64,000 bases of DNA from Zantedeschia hybrid cultivar (GCA_030544215.1 JARZZO010000002.1:77569150-77633149), one strand, 5' to 3'; shown: positions 24,202 to 36,075, numbered from the stretch's first letter. Notes: generated from the sequence alone by a model not told the origin. Program-made: numbers and translations.

Positions 24202-27200
24202 CAACCCCCACGTTAATTGCTACTCACCAGTAGCCTCAATCTCCTTGCATACTGTCGCCACCATTGTCCCATGCCTCCTGGTCGTTGCTGCTTTCAGCAG
24301 CCACCGTTGCCTGTCAATGTCATTGCCGTGCCGTACGTACACTATGACCAGTCATTCGTCCTACACAAGAAAGATACTCTTGTCAATTGTATGTATTTAG
24401 ATTCTCATTTACATAACTTATATATTAACGTTATCGTCTGATTTTTGTAGTTTCTTTTAACAACGTAGAACATCCGACAGGAATCTAATATTTCAGGCAA
24501 TTAACTTAAATATTATCAAACAACATCTTAGTGTATTATGCATCATAGTATGCTGGATCAGCTGACCCGATCAATTTCGGACCGGTCAGATCCGATCTCA
24601 TGCTCCGATCCTCCGGTCCTTGACCAGGATCAAGAGGATTGAGTGGGATCAGTGTGGATCGTCTGATCCCCAATGTAGATCAGCTGAGTGGACCAGATCA
24701 AGCCGATCTGAGTCCCTGTTAGGAATATTCTCAACGGTTAGTTCCCAACTTGGAGGGTCTATATGAACTTTCTAAGTCCACGCTCCATCTCATCCATCCA
24801 AGTTTTCTCCTCTCTCTTCTCTCTATCTCTAAATATTTTTTTCCTCTTTCTCTATATTTTTTATCTAATTTATTAACTTAATATTTTTTTTCTTTCTAAA
24901 TTTTTTCTATCTAATTGATATTTCTATCTCCTTCTCTCTATTTTTTTTCTCTATTTAATTTTTCTCTCTCTAAATTTTTTTCCTTCTAATTAATATTTTT
25001 CGCTCTCTCTCTAATTTGTTCTATTTAATTAATATTTTTCACTCTCTCTCTAAATTTTTTCTATCTAATTAATATTTCTCTCTTTCTCTCTCTCTAAAGT
25101 TTAAAGTCTAGCTCTCTTTTCTATCAACTTGGCTATGGGAAGTGACACACTGCCATAATCAGATAGACTCTTCGAGATGTTTTTTTAAATAAGTTGTCTT
25201 TCTATACCGCACACTCTTCTCTTTCTCTAATGATCTCTTTAAACTTTTCTCTTTCTTAGTTTTTTTTCTTTCTCCCTTAGATACATCAGTATTAATAGTT
25301 TTCTATAGTAAATAAAATTTATAAGTTTACCAAAGAATATTTTGAAATAAAATTAAGAAAAATATACACTAATCTTTTTTTTGCTAAAGATTATCAGATT
25401 TTGAAAATAAACTAATTCAAGTGTACTTAAATTTATTGAAAATTTTGTCAATAAAGAATCCATATCTCTTTTTAGTGCTAATACTATAATTTTAGAATGT
25501 AACATCATACAAGCATTTCTATCAATGTATGATCATGTCTTGTATTATGAGAATATGGTATTGACATTAAAGGGAGTATGTATTCTAACATTTGATAAAA
25601 AATTTAACTAAACATTCAATATTTTTATTGTCACTTATATTCAGAACCGAATAATTCTCAGTAAACAAAAGAGCGATGATTATTTTTTAAATTTTCTTTA
25701 GAAGAATAACATAGTAAACTTATTGATTTTAATTATTGTTGAGAATTTTTAATACAATGTATATAAGAGAAGAAAAAAAAATAAGAGAAAGAAAATTTTA
25801 CAGATGAAAAATAAGGAGTGTGTATTATAGAAAGACCAGTTACTAAAGAAACAAGATAGATTTGACTTAGACAATAAGGTAAAGTGAAGAAATCAACGTT
25901 CAAATAAACATAAGCATTTGTATGCTTTTTTGAGATTTTTTACATATTTCTTAAAATTTTCTTGAATCCTTATAACTTACATAAGGGAGAAAGGGATTAG
26001 ACTGGATTAGTTGAGGAACCAATCGGATCAGCCAATCTGATCGATCTAGATTGGGCTGATTCGTCCCCATCCCCAATCCTTTTTTCTTCCTTGTTATGTA
26101 TTATACCTTAGACTTAATTAGGTCCCTTGACAAGAGGTGTGAATTGTGAGAGAACATTTTCCAAAGATGTTAACAGGATGATGACATGCATGAGAAACAA
26201 AATTGAATCTCCCATGCCACATTGTGCTCATGTAAGAAGGCAACACATTTAAATATAGCTTCAATATGTAATACATATTGTAAATATGTAGTATATACAT
26301 GCCAAAGTATAGTATAAATTATATAAATATATCATATCATATAAGAATGCAATATATTTGACAAGAATAAATGTGCGTTGAAACGTTCAATTTTTATGGT
26401 TATATGTGCTTCAAAGTTTCACCTTGAAAAAATCTCCTTGACAGTTTGCTTAATTAACGTTTCTGTTTACAATTGTCACATAGACCTAAATTGCCATAGA
26501 TTTGGTAAGATATGTCTGGCAAAAAATAGATAATTGGAAGGTATTTTTGGCTTTTACTTTTAATATAAATATTACATGAGAACACTATAACTATTTTAAA
26601 TAGATTACAAAGTCAAATATTCTCTAATGATCTCATTGTTATCTTAATTTTAAAATATTGATTTGAAATTGTTGATTGAAGCTTCAGGATGATTAAATAA
26701 ACCTATATAAAATAATTTTAAGACTAAAGCCTATTTGAGGAGGATTACGAAGAATATTACAATCATCGGAATTTCTGACAAGTCATAATCCTTTCTAAAT
26801 AGAAAAAGAGTGCATTGGGTCACAAGCCAAGAGATGTTGGGAGAGAAGGAAGAGATAAATACCATTGGAGAGAGTTTGAAAATTTTTAAAAGCTGAATTT
26901 TGTGAATTTTTTAAAGCTGAAAATAGGTTTCAATTGTTGGGGATGGTACTTTTTGAAAGAAAGGACAAAAAACTGCATAAAATTTAGAATTTGAATCCAA
27001 TAAATAAGAGTTTAAATGTAAACTTTATTCAAAATCTATTCATACTAGTTATTTTCAAAATATGTACTTGCATAAAATATGACGAAAAGTTATTTTTTTC
27101 CAGAATCTGGTCAATTTTCCCAAATGGTTAGTATCCTCTCAAAACATGGGCCAAAGCACGTGGAAACTGAATTAAGGACCATGCCAAATATTGGCCAATG

Positions 27201-27746
27201 TAAAAGTAGTCTTACATGCAAAGCTGGGCCTAGCATGTTATATAGATAGAGTAATGCTCGCTGCAATGCCCCCTATTGCAGGAAGGTTAAATTTTTTTTT
27301 CAATTTTTTTTTAGGTTTGAGGCGACCTGTCTGTATAGCCTAATTTTTGATTGGACGATCTAAAATAATCTAAAAAATCAAAAATCATTATTGAGCTTGA
27401 CCCATCTATAATTTATTTAAAGTAATAGATAATTGAGTTAGACACAAATGTATTTGACAAAAGTTCTAGTTAGAAGTTACCTTTGATTTTCAATTTCAAG
27501 ATAAAAAGTATCGAGCATGAGCAGTTGATACTGATTAAACAATTATGTTAATTAACTATTTTTTAACAACCTTATTTTTCTAGGAACTCTAATTTAGAAC
27601 TTAAAAATGAATATCAAAAAAATAATGTACATCTCCCATATGCAGAATAGCCCTTGCAAAATGCTTACATGTGAAAAAATCCTTATAAAATCATCGTATG
27701 CATAAAAAAAATCCTCAAAGATCAAGTTCTCGCGAAATGAGTATAC

Positions 27747-27750
<4 letters not shown>
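24202..27750. other. AT-rich intergenic region with simple repeats
   Basis: No gene is supported. At 24545-24720 and 26020-26060 there are clusters of GATC-containing words (GGATCAGCTGA, CCGATC) of unknown nature. About 25150-25290 and 25770-25880 are inverted to each other (both contain a GTCTTTCTATA...CACACTC word), a possible MITE pair. The remainder is AT-rich with no visible feature. Confidence 0.4.
24820..25100. repeat. Tandem minisatellite of CT/AT blocks
   Basis: A unit of about 50-60 bp, roughly 'CTCTCTCTAAATTTTTTCTATCTAATTAATATTT' with CT-rich and AT-rich halves (written here only as a description of its two blocks), repeats about five times with drift. It is non-coding. Confidence 0.6.

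Positions 27751-27752
<2 letters not shown>

Positions 27753-27781
<29 letters not shown>
27753..27781. repeat. (AT)n microsatellite
   Basis: An uninterrupted AT dinucleotide run of about 14 repeats, preceded by ATACATATAC. No gene is adjacent. Confidence 0.9.
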
Positions 27782-27783
<2 letters not shown>

Positions 27784-28483
27784 AAAAGACCTCCTTTGAA
27801 TCATTGTTTTATAGAGAATCGCTATCTTCAAATCTACCATCACTCACATCACTTACAAATTGGGACCTGTTTAAAATAAGAAGTAGGAGGTTTTCTGCAT
27901 ATATGTACAATATAGGAGATATTTTGCATTATTTGAAATTCTTTAGGAAGCTAGTTGCAAAAACTCCAAATAAGAGCTTTTTACAAATGATCCCCAAAAA
28001 TCTCAATGGAAAAATAACAAATCTACCCTGGCACGTATGAATGGGAAGGTATACACGTACTAAAGGAGAAGAGAAGATTTGGCCTCCATAAAATGGGCAT
28101 TTGGGTTATTACGGTCGATCAATTGGTGTTGGGAATCCACTCCTTGCCCTGTACATTCCCATCTACATTGCACCCAACTGTGCATAGGTTACGTGTTACA
28201 GTGAGTGTATCATGTTAACGTACATGGTGTGCGTACACCTGCATGGGTTTGTCTGCTCCCCCAATTATTACTACGTCCCATATTGGATGTCACTGCATGT
28301 CTTCTTGGCATCCCCTCCACTCTACATCTCGGAGTGCAGTGTTCTTACGGAGGAGTACTGTGAGAGAGAGAGATCTTCAATAATATTATATGTTACAAGG
28401 TTTGTATGACATTTTATATGAGAGAGAGAGATTCGGAACCTCGATAATATTATATGTTACACGGTTTGTATGACATTTTACAA

Positions 28484-29430
28484 AAGAGTAATACTTGTTG
28501 TGCCATTGCATGTGGCAGAGCGAAGTTGATGTTGATTATAACATTAAACTAGGTTGCACTATCTGTTCTTATTTTTTTTACCATATTTTTTACTATAAAA
28601 AAGAGAATGGGGTCAGCTTTATGACAACATTTACTGTCCATCCAGTCTCCTCACATCCTTTTAAAAATTACTGTCTTTTCATGTCAAATATTCCTTTTTT
28701 TTGTTCAGTTTTATAAATTCTTATATAATTTTATCACTTCATGTTCATTTTTATTATTTCTTAGCTCCTTCATAATTTTTATCATTTCGTTCATAGTTTT
28801 ATTACTTCTTGTACAATTTTATCACTTCCTAAACAATTTTATCATTTCGTATAATTTTATTTTCTACACAATTTTATCACTTAATATTTATTTTTATCAC
28901 TTCGAATATAGCTCTGCTACTTCCTATACAGTTTTATCACTTTCTATATAATTTTTTCATTTTGAGTATTATTTTATTACTTCTTGTACAATTTTTTTCA
29001 TTTGATATTTATTTCTATCATCCCATGCACAACTTTATCACTCCACACATAATTTTATCATTTCTAGGCAATGTTACCACGTCTTATGTAATTTTATCTC
29101 TTCATGTTCATTTCATAGGAAGTGATAAAAATTGTATAAGAAGTGATAAAAATTGTGTAGAACATAATAAAATTGTGTATAAAGTGATAAAAAAAAACAA
29201 AAAGTGATAAAATGGTAGATATAAGAATTGAGGCAGAAAAGAGGAATTTTGGCAAGAAAAGATATAATCTTTAAAAAGAGGTGACGGGACAAAACAAACA
29301 ATAAATGTTGTCAAAAGGTCAGCTCATTTTCCTTTCTACAATCAAAAGAGTGATAAAAAAGGTGAACACGTAGTGCATGTAATTAAATGTTACAGTCTAT
29401 GTCAACTTTTTACAAAATATTACTCTTTGG
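28484..29430. mobile_element. Inverted-repeat element with internal minisatellite
   Basis: The outer ends are inverted: AAGAGTAATAC at the left and TATTACTCTTT at the right. Further inward the left has GGGGTCAGCTTTATGACAAC and the right its counterpart near 29300-29325. Arms are about 250-300 bp. The interior (28700-29100) is a degenerate array of about 20-bp units of the type TTTTATCACTTCxTATACAA. At 29115-29215 the units turn round to read GAAGTGATAAAAATTGT, so the repeat itself is part of the hairpin. Just outside on the left, a block of about 70 bp with AATAATATTATATGTTACA is duplicated (28370-28480), and it recurs on the right at about 29475. No coding capacity. Confidence 0.65.
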
Positions 29431-30104
29431 AAAGAACTGTTGTAAGCTTAAGGCAGTATCGGATTTAGATCCTCAATAATATTATTTGTTATGCGATTTG
29501 TTGTGAAATTTTACAAAGAGAAAAAATAATATTTTATTATACAACAATTATTGTAAGTTTAGTCGAGGCCGAAAACAAGTGGAGATTTGAACTATTTATA
29601 CAGAAGTGGATCAATTGAGTAATAGTTCAAGTAGGGCTCACCGGAGTGATTAAACCAAAAACATTAAACTAGTATGCACTCTGAATGAAACGAAAAAAAT
29701 ATTGAACTTGCATAAGATTTCCAGCTGTTGAGTAAGTTTAAATATGTAATTAAGGGAGAATAAGAGTGTAAGAGTACCTATTGAGGTGGCTCATCTTGCC
29801 AGTAGATGTAAGTAACAAAATCATGATTAAAGTTCCTAAAGCTACATAATATAGTAAAGAGATTTGGCTACACTTGCCAGTGACAGTAGTGTAGTGGACT
29901 ATCCTTTTTTACTAAAACAAGGAAGCGAATGAGGTATGTCAGCTGTCTTTTATCTGTCACGATATGTTATCCCTCTCATTGGCATATTTGTAAGATAAAA
30001 AATGCAATTCTTTCAGTTCTCTCATCAATTTACTTATCCAGCATCCCCCATCAATCCAGCCTTGGTTTGGTTAAAGGGTCACAGGCATTTTAGAGTTCTA
30101 AACA

Positions 30105-30447
30105 TGAGTAACACTTGCTGCATTGATCCACAATACTGCACTGAGGATAAGTATAGTGTGTAAATAAAAAAATTTATTTTTAATTTTTTTAGGTGGGCCC
30201 CAAGATTCTTACATGTTTGTACAGGACGACCTTCAATCAGATGACCCAAAAAATCTGAAAAATAAAAAACTATTATTAGGCTCTGCCCAGGAAAGACATT
30301 TTTTACTATTCATTAGGGTTTGATTTTTGATTTTTTAGATTGAGAGATCGGCCTATACTGTACGAACATGTAGAACACCTCAAGATCCACCAAAAGAAAT
30401 AAAAAAACATTATTTTTTTATTTACTTACCGCAACAAGTGTTACTCA
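30105..30447. mobile_element. MITE with TIR TGAGTAACACTTG
   Basis: A 343-bp element begins TGAGTAACACTTGCTGC and ends GCAACAAGTGTTACTCA, the inverse of the start. It is flanked by a 3-bp duplication ACA (30102-30104 and 30448-30450). Internal segments are also partly inverted. Similar termini occur near 27255 (GAGTAATGCTCGCTGCAAT) and 58450 (GAGAAACACTTGCTGCACTG), so this is a family in the window. A 3-bp duplication is compatible with PIF/Harbinger-type mobilisation, but I do not assign it firmly. Confidence 0.75.
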
Positions 30448-30708
30448 ACACTGTAAACATAGCCTCACTCTAGCTGGGATGGAAATGGCAAGAGCTGGGC
30501 CATCAGTGCGCACCAATTTATGGCTGTCCAATTGAGGCCTATGGTGACCGCACATTTGCATCTATTAATTAATGGACACCAATTGTGTCAGTGCCCTAGA
30601 TTGACGACCCTTTTTGACCCAAAAAACAAAAAAAAAGGAAAAAAAGACTACCCATTTGCATCAATTTATTGCAGTCCACATCAACCATTTGCTTGCACCA
30701 ATCACTTA

Positions 30709-31041
30709 GGGGTTGTTTGTTTTAGCGTAAAACAGCGTAATTTAAAATAATTATTTCATTTTACAATGTTTTCAGTTGTTTGGAATAATGTAAAACAGTG
30801 TTAGGTAAAATCCTATCTGGACTTTGTCTGCCCATTTGAGAGCTCAATTCTCTTATTTTGATTTACAACAAAGACCGACTGTAAACCAAAACAAAGAGAT
30901 TGAAGCATCCCTCTTGTTTTATTTTACGAATAATCAAAGAAATATTTCCTAATTATAAAACACGAAAATTTCACTTTTTTTTAAAATCAGTGATTTTGAA
31001 ACTGATGATTTACAAAGTTTTACATTAAAACAAACAACCCC
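30709..31041. mobile_element. Tourist-like MITE
   Basis: A 333-bp element begins GGGGTTGTTTGTTTTA and ends TAAAACAAACAACCCC, a perfect 16-bp terminal inverted repeat. It is flanked by TTA on both sides (30706-30708 and 31042-31044). A 3-bp TTA/TAA duplication and a GGGG-type terminus are hallmarks of Tourist/PIF-Harbinger MITEs. Non-coding. Confidence 0.85.
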
Positions 31042-32510
31042 TTAGTGGACGTCAATTACGGCTCTAAGTCGATTGACCTATTTATTGCCATTCTTTTTGA
31101 CATCCCTACGCGCCAGTGATAGACTGATAAAAGATAGGCTACTCGATCAAAAAAAGATAGGCTGGTCAAAGAAAAAGAAAGGCAAACAAGAAGAAGCAAA
31201 GCAACATGAAGAACAAGAGAAACTCTTGTTGAATCTAATGAGTATAGTCAGACAAATATCAATTAGAGTTTGCATCAATAATTATTGTTTCATCTTTCTT
31301 ACACAAAAGTAGAGTACTTCTATTCTTCTTGCACTCTTCCCCTAGTTTTGATGTGGGCTCTTGTCCATATGGGTATTAAGCTTATTGGCTTGTCCCGCTT
31401 CATCCCCTGGAATAGAACTTGGGATGACACTTCTAGGCTTAACCGAGGTCTGGGCTCGAAATTTCCTGGCTATCTAATAAATGGGCCTAAGTTTATTGTT
31501 CAGTATATATAAAAATTCTCTGTAGTTCTACATCACAAATTATTAGATGGTTAAATATATATGTAGTTCAACTCATAGCATGATAGGAATTTAGAAGGAT
31601 GGAATTTGAAAAAGGGCTAAGCAACAAATGGGTTCTGAGATTGATACTTGATGGAATGCCTCAAACATTGCAGTTGCCACTGCCGTCTGATCACGTGATC
31701 AGATGGCGCGATCAGTGCACCTCCTCGCAGAGGTGCAACAAACTTAAAAGCTGTGCGCTATCCGATTGCAAGATTAAACTGTGCTTGCAATAGCAATGTC
31801 TACGGGGCATTGCAGAAAGTATCACTCGGTTTCTAAATGCAATATATGGGCTGGGCTTGGGCCAGTGGACTGGTTCATGGATTCCTGGCCCAAGCCCAGC
31901 CCATCCAGTCCAACCTGGTCTTCTGGCACCCCAGTTGTCTGACTTGTCTCCCTCCTCAACGTGTCATACCCCATCCCACCTCCCCCCCCACCCCCCCAAA
32001 AAAAAAAACCAAAAAAAGAGTGAAAAAAGAAAAAAGGAAAAAAACACAAGGAATGGGCATAGTTCCCTCCTTAATTAGAAGTTCTTTCGCCACAACCCAT
32101 GTTTTAATTTATCCATCATGCTTACTCAATCCGACGTGGATTTGGTGGAAAGGATCAGAAATAGGCATTTTAGATTTCAAAGGTAGCCTCAAACATGGAG
32201 TGGCCCATTTGTCATCATTGAGTGGGAGACCATTTTATGGCAGTCCAAGCCAGATCAATTCATTGCTATCAATTAGAGGACGCCAATTTGTGGTTGTCCA
32301 ATTTAGAAGTTTACAATTTAAGTTGACTGAAGCATTATGATCATGGATGACTAAATTAAACTTAGGAAAAAGATATTCTCTCCATATTACACCATCTGCC
32401 TATGTATTGAACGTAATATTCCTTCCCTTTCATGAACTGGATGATTGTGTTACGGGCAAGTTGTGAAGAGGTACTGTAGAGTACTTTATAAGGAGTACGA
32501 GAATAACATC
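31042..32510. other. Intergenic, no supported gene
   Basis: Short frames only. It contains the hairpin at 31847-31903 and, after it, a C-run/A-run low-complexity stretch (about 31979-32045). A segment near 32220-32310 resembles 30510-30590 (both contain a 'ccaattt(a/g)tgg(c/t)tgtccaatt' word), an unclassified dispersed repeat. Confidence 0.4.
31847..31903. other. Perfect 19-bp hairpin
   Basis: Arms TGGGCTGGGCTTGGGCCAG (31847-31865) and CTGGCCCAAGCCCAGCCCA (31885-31903) are exact reverse complements around a 19-nt loop. The stem is GC-rich in AT-rich surroundings. The arm does not resemble the conserved plant microRNAs that I checked by eye. It may simply be a small palindromic repeat. Confidence 0.8.
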
Positions 32511-32514
32511 ACTC

Positions 32515-32640
32515 TGAACCCGCACCTTGGTGCGGTGGTTTCACCCTCCCCGTCCTAGGCGGGGAGGTAGCGGGATCGATCTCCCCCTACGATTGGACGG
32601 ACGGGAGTCATCTTGACGAGGACGTTAATTTCTGAATTCA
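32515..32640 (+). mobile_element. Possible tRNA-derived SINE head
   Basis: Around 32530-32590 there is an A-box-like TTGGTGCGGTGG. It is followed by a GC-rich stem (CCTCCCCGTCCTAGGCGGGGAGG) in the place of an anticodon arm and a B-box-like GGGATCGATCTCC. Spacing fits a pol III promoter. No tail or target duplication was found. Confidence 0.4.
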
Positions 32641-33640
32641 ACTTGAAAGATCAAGTTGAGCAATGGGAGAAGACTCAAGCAGAGAGAACAATAAGGATAA
32701 TGAGCACTCCACCCGCCAAGCGGGCGGCAGGAGCAGCGGGCAAGTGCTTGATAGGCCAACACTCCAGTGAACCCGGCGGCGCACTCAACGAAAGGGGACA
32801 CACTGAGCAAGTACAAGAAATTGGGAGTTTTATCGATTACAGTAGCCCGCTTCCCCAAAACTGGTTCTCATCCGAGGTAGTGCAGAGTTGGTCAAGTGAT
32901 ATGTCCACTTGCTAGACGATAGTGACTTGAGGAGATGGATCACTTGCAAGAATCACATCTTGGGTGATCCCTGGTGATTGGGAGGATTCCTTTACACAAA
33001 CCTTTGTAAGAAGATGTAGGAGGTTTGGAATTTTACCAATGAATGTGTGGGCAGCTGCACTTCACTCTCCTTCCTAAGAGTTTCCCTCTTTTTTATAGAC
33101 TTTTCCCTCTTTTATTAGGAAGAACTTTCCTTTTTGAACATAGATCTCTACAGCTCTAAGTCTAAGTCGATACTTTTGTACACTTTGCTTGATGCAGAAA
33201 GATTCTTTTGTAAAAATCTCCATTGCTTGCTTATATGAGTTTAGAGTATGTGTCCTGGCTTTTGTGTAGATATATACCAACCGACTTTTGACTTGGTGCA
33301 TAGACGATTAGCATCCTTCCCCATGAGGATCACTAAAAGAAATCATCGTCTCCCAGCAACAAAAGAAAAAGGGTCTTTAAATCTTCCTTCTCTACTTACG
33401 TAAATATTTTAAGAAAATGATACACTAAAACACAAATTTTGACACAAATAAAAGTACATCTTATTACAAAATACCAAATAAGTTATAGTATGTTAAAATT
33501 ATCTATTGACAATAGGTCTATAAATGGGAACCTGATTATCTGATTTCTAAATAATTTTCGATTTTAGAAAACAGATTTGGATAGAGAAATCCACCAGGTA
33601 ACTCTCTAAATCAAAATCAGGGAACTATGATAAGTTATAG
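32641..33640. other. Intergenic, nothing recognised
   Basis: No domain-bearing frame, RNA gene or bounded repeat is visible. Short frames at about 32613-32915 and 33074-33301 look like chance. Confidence 0.45.
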
Positions 33641-33641
33641 A

Positions 33642-33964
33642 ATCGGTGTTGAAGTTATTGGACCATCCAACTCAAAATCTTAAGGTATTAAGTAGGATAG
33701 GCATCATATATTTACACTTTGTTTCTTTTGTCTTTTTTCTAATGTGAGACTATTTTAACACGTCTCCTCACGTGCCAACTAACTTAGGCTCTATCACGTT
33801 AACTACAAATAAGAGGTGCGCGGCCCGATTTGCAACATGGGCTCTGATACCATCTTGAAGTTATTATGACGTCCAACTCAAAATGCTAAGGCATTGAGCA
33901 GACTAGGCATCATATATTTAAGCTTTATTTCTTTTGTCTCTCATCCGATGGGACTATTCTAACA
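33642..33964 (-). mobile_element. Intact TRIM retrotransposon
   Basis: On the minus strand the element begins with an LTR (33964 to 33853) starting TGTTAGAATAGTC. It is followed directly by the primer-binding site TGGTATCAGAGCCC (33852-33839), an internal segment of about 80 bp ending in a purine-rich GTGAGGAGACG, and a second LTR (33760 to about 33642) starting TGTTAAAATAGTC. ATAGA flanks both ends (33637-33641 and 33965-33969), a 5-bp target duplication. Total is about 323 bp with no coding capacity. Diverged relatives lie at 5.7-6.0 and 37.6-38.0 kb. Confidence 0.8.
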
Positions 33965-33969
33965 ATAGA

Positions 33970-34924
33970 AAATGGAACTTGTGGTTTCTGTATCTTAATT
34001 CTGAATTTTAATTCTGTTAAATACTAAAATTTATAAATAATATCTTATAAATATACATTATTGGGCATTAGATGTATTCTATTTAATAACTTAGTTAAAT
34101 ACATATGGTGAAGAGGATGAGAATTGATGACACCTTAAATTGGTTCCCATAATTTTTAGAAGCAAACGAAAGTAAAAATGTTGTTCTTCGATTATATGGG
34201 AATCTAAATGGGAAACAAAATAAAGTGAAAATATTATTCATCAATTTTATTAGAATCGGAATCGGAAACATAGTTTCACTATTGGAATCAGAAACATAAA
34301 CTGGTCATTCTGCTTCCATATCTTATATATTTACAGAACTAATTAAAAGCTTAAGTTAGTAAACAAGTGTCTATTCTTAAATGTCACTATCTAGATGGCA
34401 TCCCCACTACTCACCAATTAAAAGGGAACAAAGGAAAAAGCAAACAAGAACAGCAATAACTCACCATCATCAAGTCGTTTAAGCATCACTACCAACAATG
34501 TGAGCTTTTCAAGTGTACACTGCTCTGGTTCCATGCATCCACTACTAATCCACATGGACACATTGAACAAATGGGAAGAACATCCACCCCCTTGCACCCC
34601 AAGCTTTAGGGAGAAAAAACATTTTAGAGGGCAGGGCAGGTACCCCCAGCAGCATGGAATTATATAATTAAATCAATCACAAAACCCACAAGGCAGAAGA
34701 GGAGAACGCTTGGCCATTTGGTTGCTTCAAGAAATTTGCTTCAACAAAACAATCTCTTTCTCATCATTCCAAGAATTCCTGAACAGGCAGGCATGTCATG
34801 AGAAGCCTGCCCAGATGAAGAAAAACCCATGCAACAAGACAAACTAAGAACCCCACTGGTTTTGGTGTTGGGTAGCCTTCTTTGAGGATGAGAGCGCCCC
34901 TGCCATCATGCAGTCCCCTCTCTC
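33970..34924. other. Intergenic and probable 3' UTR of the RING-H2 gene
   Basis: The last 200-250 bp (about 34680-34924) likely belong to the 3' UTR of the minus-strand RING-H2 gene. The rest is AT-rich, with no feature that I can support. Confidence 0.45.
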
Positions 34925-36016
34925 TCACAAGGGGAGGACACTGCCATGGCTCCCCCTCCCCTGCCTGGTGAAGCAGAACCTCCCACTGGAGAAGGACCGC
35001 TTCATGGCGGCGGAGGGCAGCGCCCGGGCCCCCCTGCCGCCCTCCTTGCAGGCCTCCTGCCGCGCTTCGCAACCCCTCGACGTTCCCTCGTCCTCCTCGG
35101 CCATGGCGGCCTCCATGTCCACCCCCAGCACGTCGGCGACGGAGACCCGGCTCATGCGCGAGGCGTCCATGGAGACGGAGCGCCGGATGGGCTGGATGCC
35201 ATCGCCTACGAGCTCGACCAACTCGCTGTCACTTCTCAAGGGGCTCTTAGGAACCAGAGGCGCCGTTCTGCCCTCCACGCCGCCACGGTCTCCTTCTTCA
35301 TCTCTACCCCCCTCTTCGTCTTCTGCAACTGCAACTATGGTGTCCTGTGAGGGTTCCGGCAATGGAGGGCCGGCGTGGGCCTCTGGGGGAGCTGTGGGGG
35401 GGACGGAGGGCGGCGACGGTGGGGTGGCGGCGCATGGGGAGATGACGGCCGCTCGGCAGAGGGGGCAGCTGGTGTGGCCGCGGAGCCAGGGGTCGATGCA
35501 GGCGACATGGAAGGTGTGGCTGCACTTGGGCAGCAGCCGCACGCCCTCCCCGTCGCGGAACTCGCCGAGGCACACCGAGCAGTCCCCACCTTCCACCAAG
35601 GGGCAGTCCCCTCTCCGGTACCTGAACTGCCCTATCGACTTGATCACCCCCTCGTCGAGCCCCCCGGCGGCGGGGGCGTACCAGGCTCCGGGGGCCTCGT
35701 CTTGGTGGCCGCCGCCGCTGGTGGGGTGGCCCTCCTGGCCCTGCAGGCGCCGGCGGAGGGCGTCGAGCCTGGTGCAGTACTTAGAGATGATGGCGTAGTA
35801 GCCGACGAGGAGGACGGCGCTGGCGAGGATGCCGATGACGGCGATGACGAGGGGGGAGAGTGTGGGGCTAGAGGCCTCGTCGGCGAGGCCCATGGGAGGG
35901 GGCGGGGGGAAGATGATGTAGCACCACTGGGGGCAGTAGATGCTGCAGAAACCCTGTGAGCAGTCCTTGATGGTCTCGTAGGGAACCCACGTTGGCTGGC
36001 TGTACGGGGAAGCCAT
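34925..36016 (-). CDS. ATL-family RING-H2 E3 ubiquitin ligase
   Basis: Membrane-anchored E3 ubiquitin ligase that would receive an E2 through its RING and ubiquitinate unknown targets. One intronless frame of 363 residues, as usual for the ATL family. The N-terminus has a Cys-rich segment (CSQGFCSIYCPQWCY, about 19-33) and a proline run, resembling ATL51-54-type proteins. One transmembrane helix spans about 54-76. The GLD motif is at 119-121. The RING-H2 domain has C146, C149, C165, H167, H170, C173, C184 and C187, plus the W177 after Pro that marks ATL RINGs. The tail is Ser/Arg and acid rich and probably disordered. The start is the first Met of the frame, and a CT microsatellite (GA on this strand) lies 27-56 bp upstream. 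Coding GC is very high compared with its flanks. The family and likely subgroup are clear; the substrate is not. Confidence 0.95.
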   Translation of the reverse strand: MASPYSQPTWVPYETIKDCSQGFCSIYCPQWCYIIFPPPPPMGLADEASSPTLSPLVIAVIGILASAVLLVGYYAIISKYCTRLDALRRRLQGQEGHPTSGGGHQDEAPGAWYAPAAGGLDEGVIKSIGQFRYRRGDCPLVEGGDCSVCLGEFRDGEGVRLLPKCSHTFHVACIDPWLRGHTSCPLCRAAVISPCAATPPSPPSVPPTAPPEAHAGPPLPEPSQDTIVAVAEDEEGGRDEEGDRGGVEGRTAPLVPKSPLRSDSELVELVGDGIQPIRRSVSMDASRMSRVSVADVLGVDMEAAMAEEDEGTSRGCEARQEACKEGGRGARALPSAAMKRSFSSGRFCFTRQGRGSHGSVLPL

Positions 36017-36040
36017 GGCTGCCCCCTGTGGGAGCAGACT

Positions 36041-36042
<2 letters not shown>

Positions 36043-36072
<30 letters not shown>
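36043..36072. repeat. (CT)15 microsatellite in the RING-H2 5' region
   Basis: A pure CT run immediately upstream of the minus-strand start codon, probably in its 5' UTR. On the sense strand it reads GA. Such tracts can bind BBR/BPC GAGA-factors, but that is inference. Confidence 0.9.

Positions 36073-36075
<3 letters not shown>

Noticed and set aside
23654..24211. Minus-strand 185-codon frame with internal repeats
   Set aside because: It is the TRIM tandem array read in a frame kept open because the 204-bp period is divisible by three.
34908..35959. Long plus-strand frames opposite the RING-H2 gene
   Set aside because: Antisense shadows of a GC-rich coding region; the minus strand has a complete RING-H2 protein.
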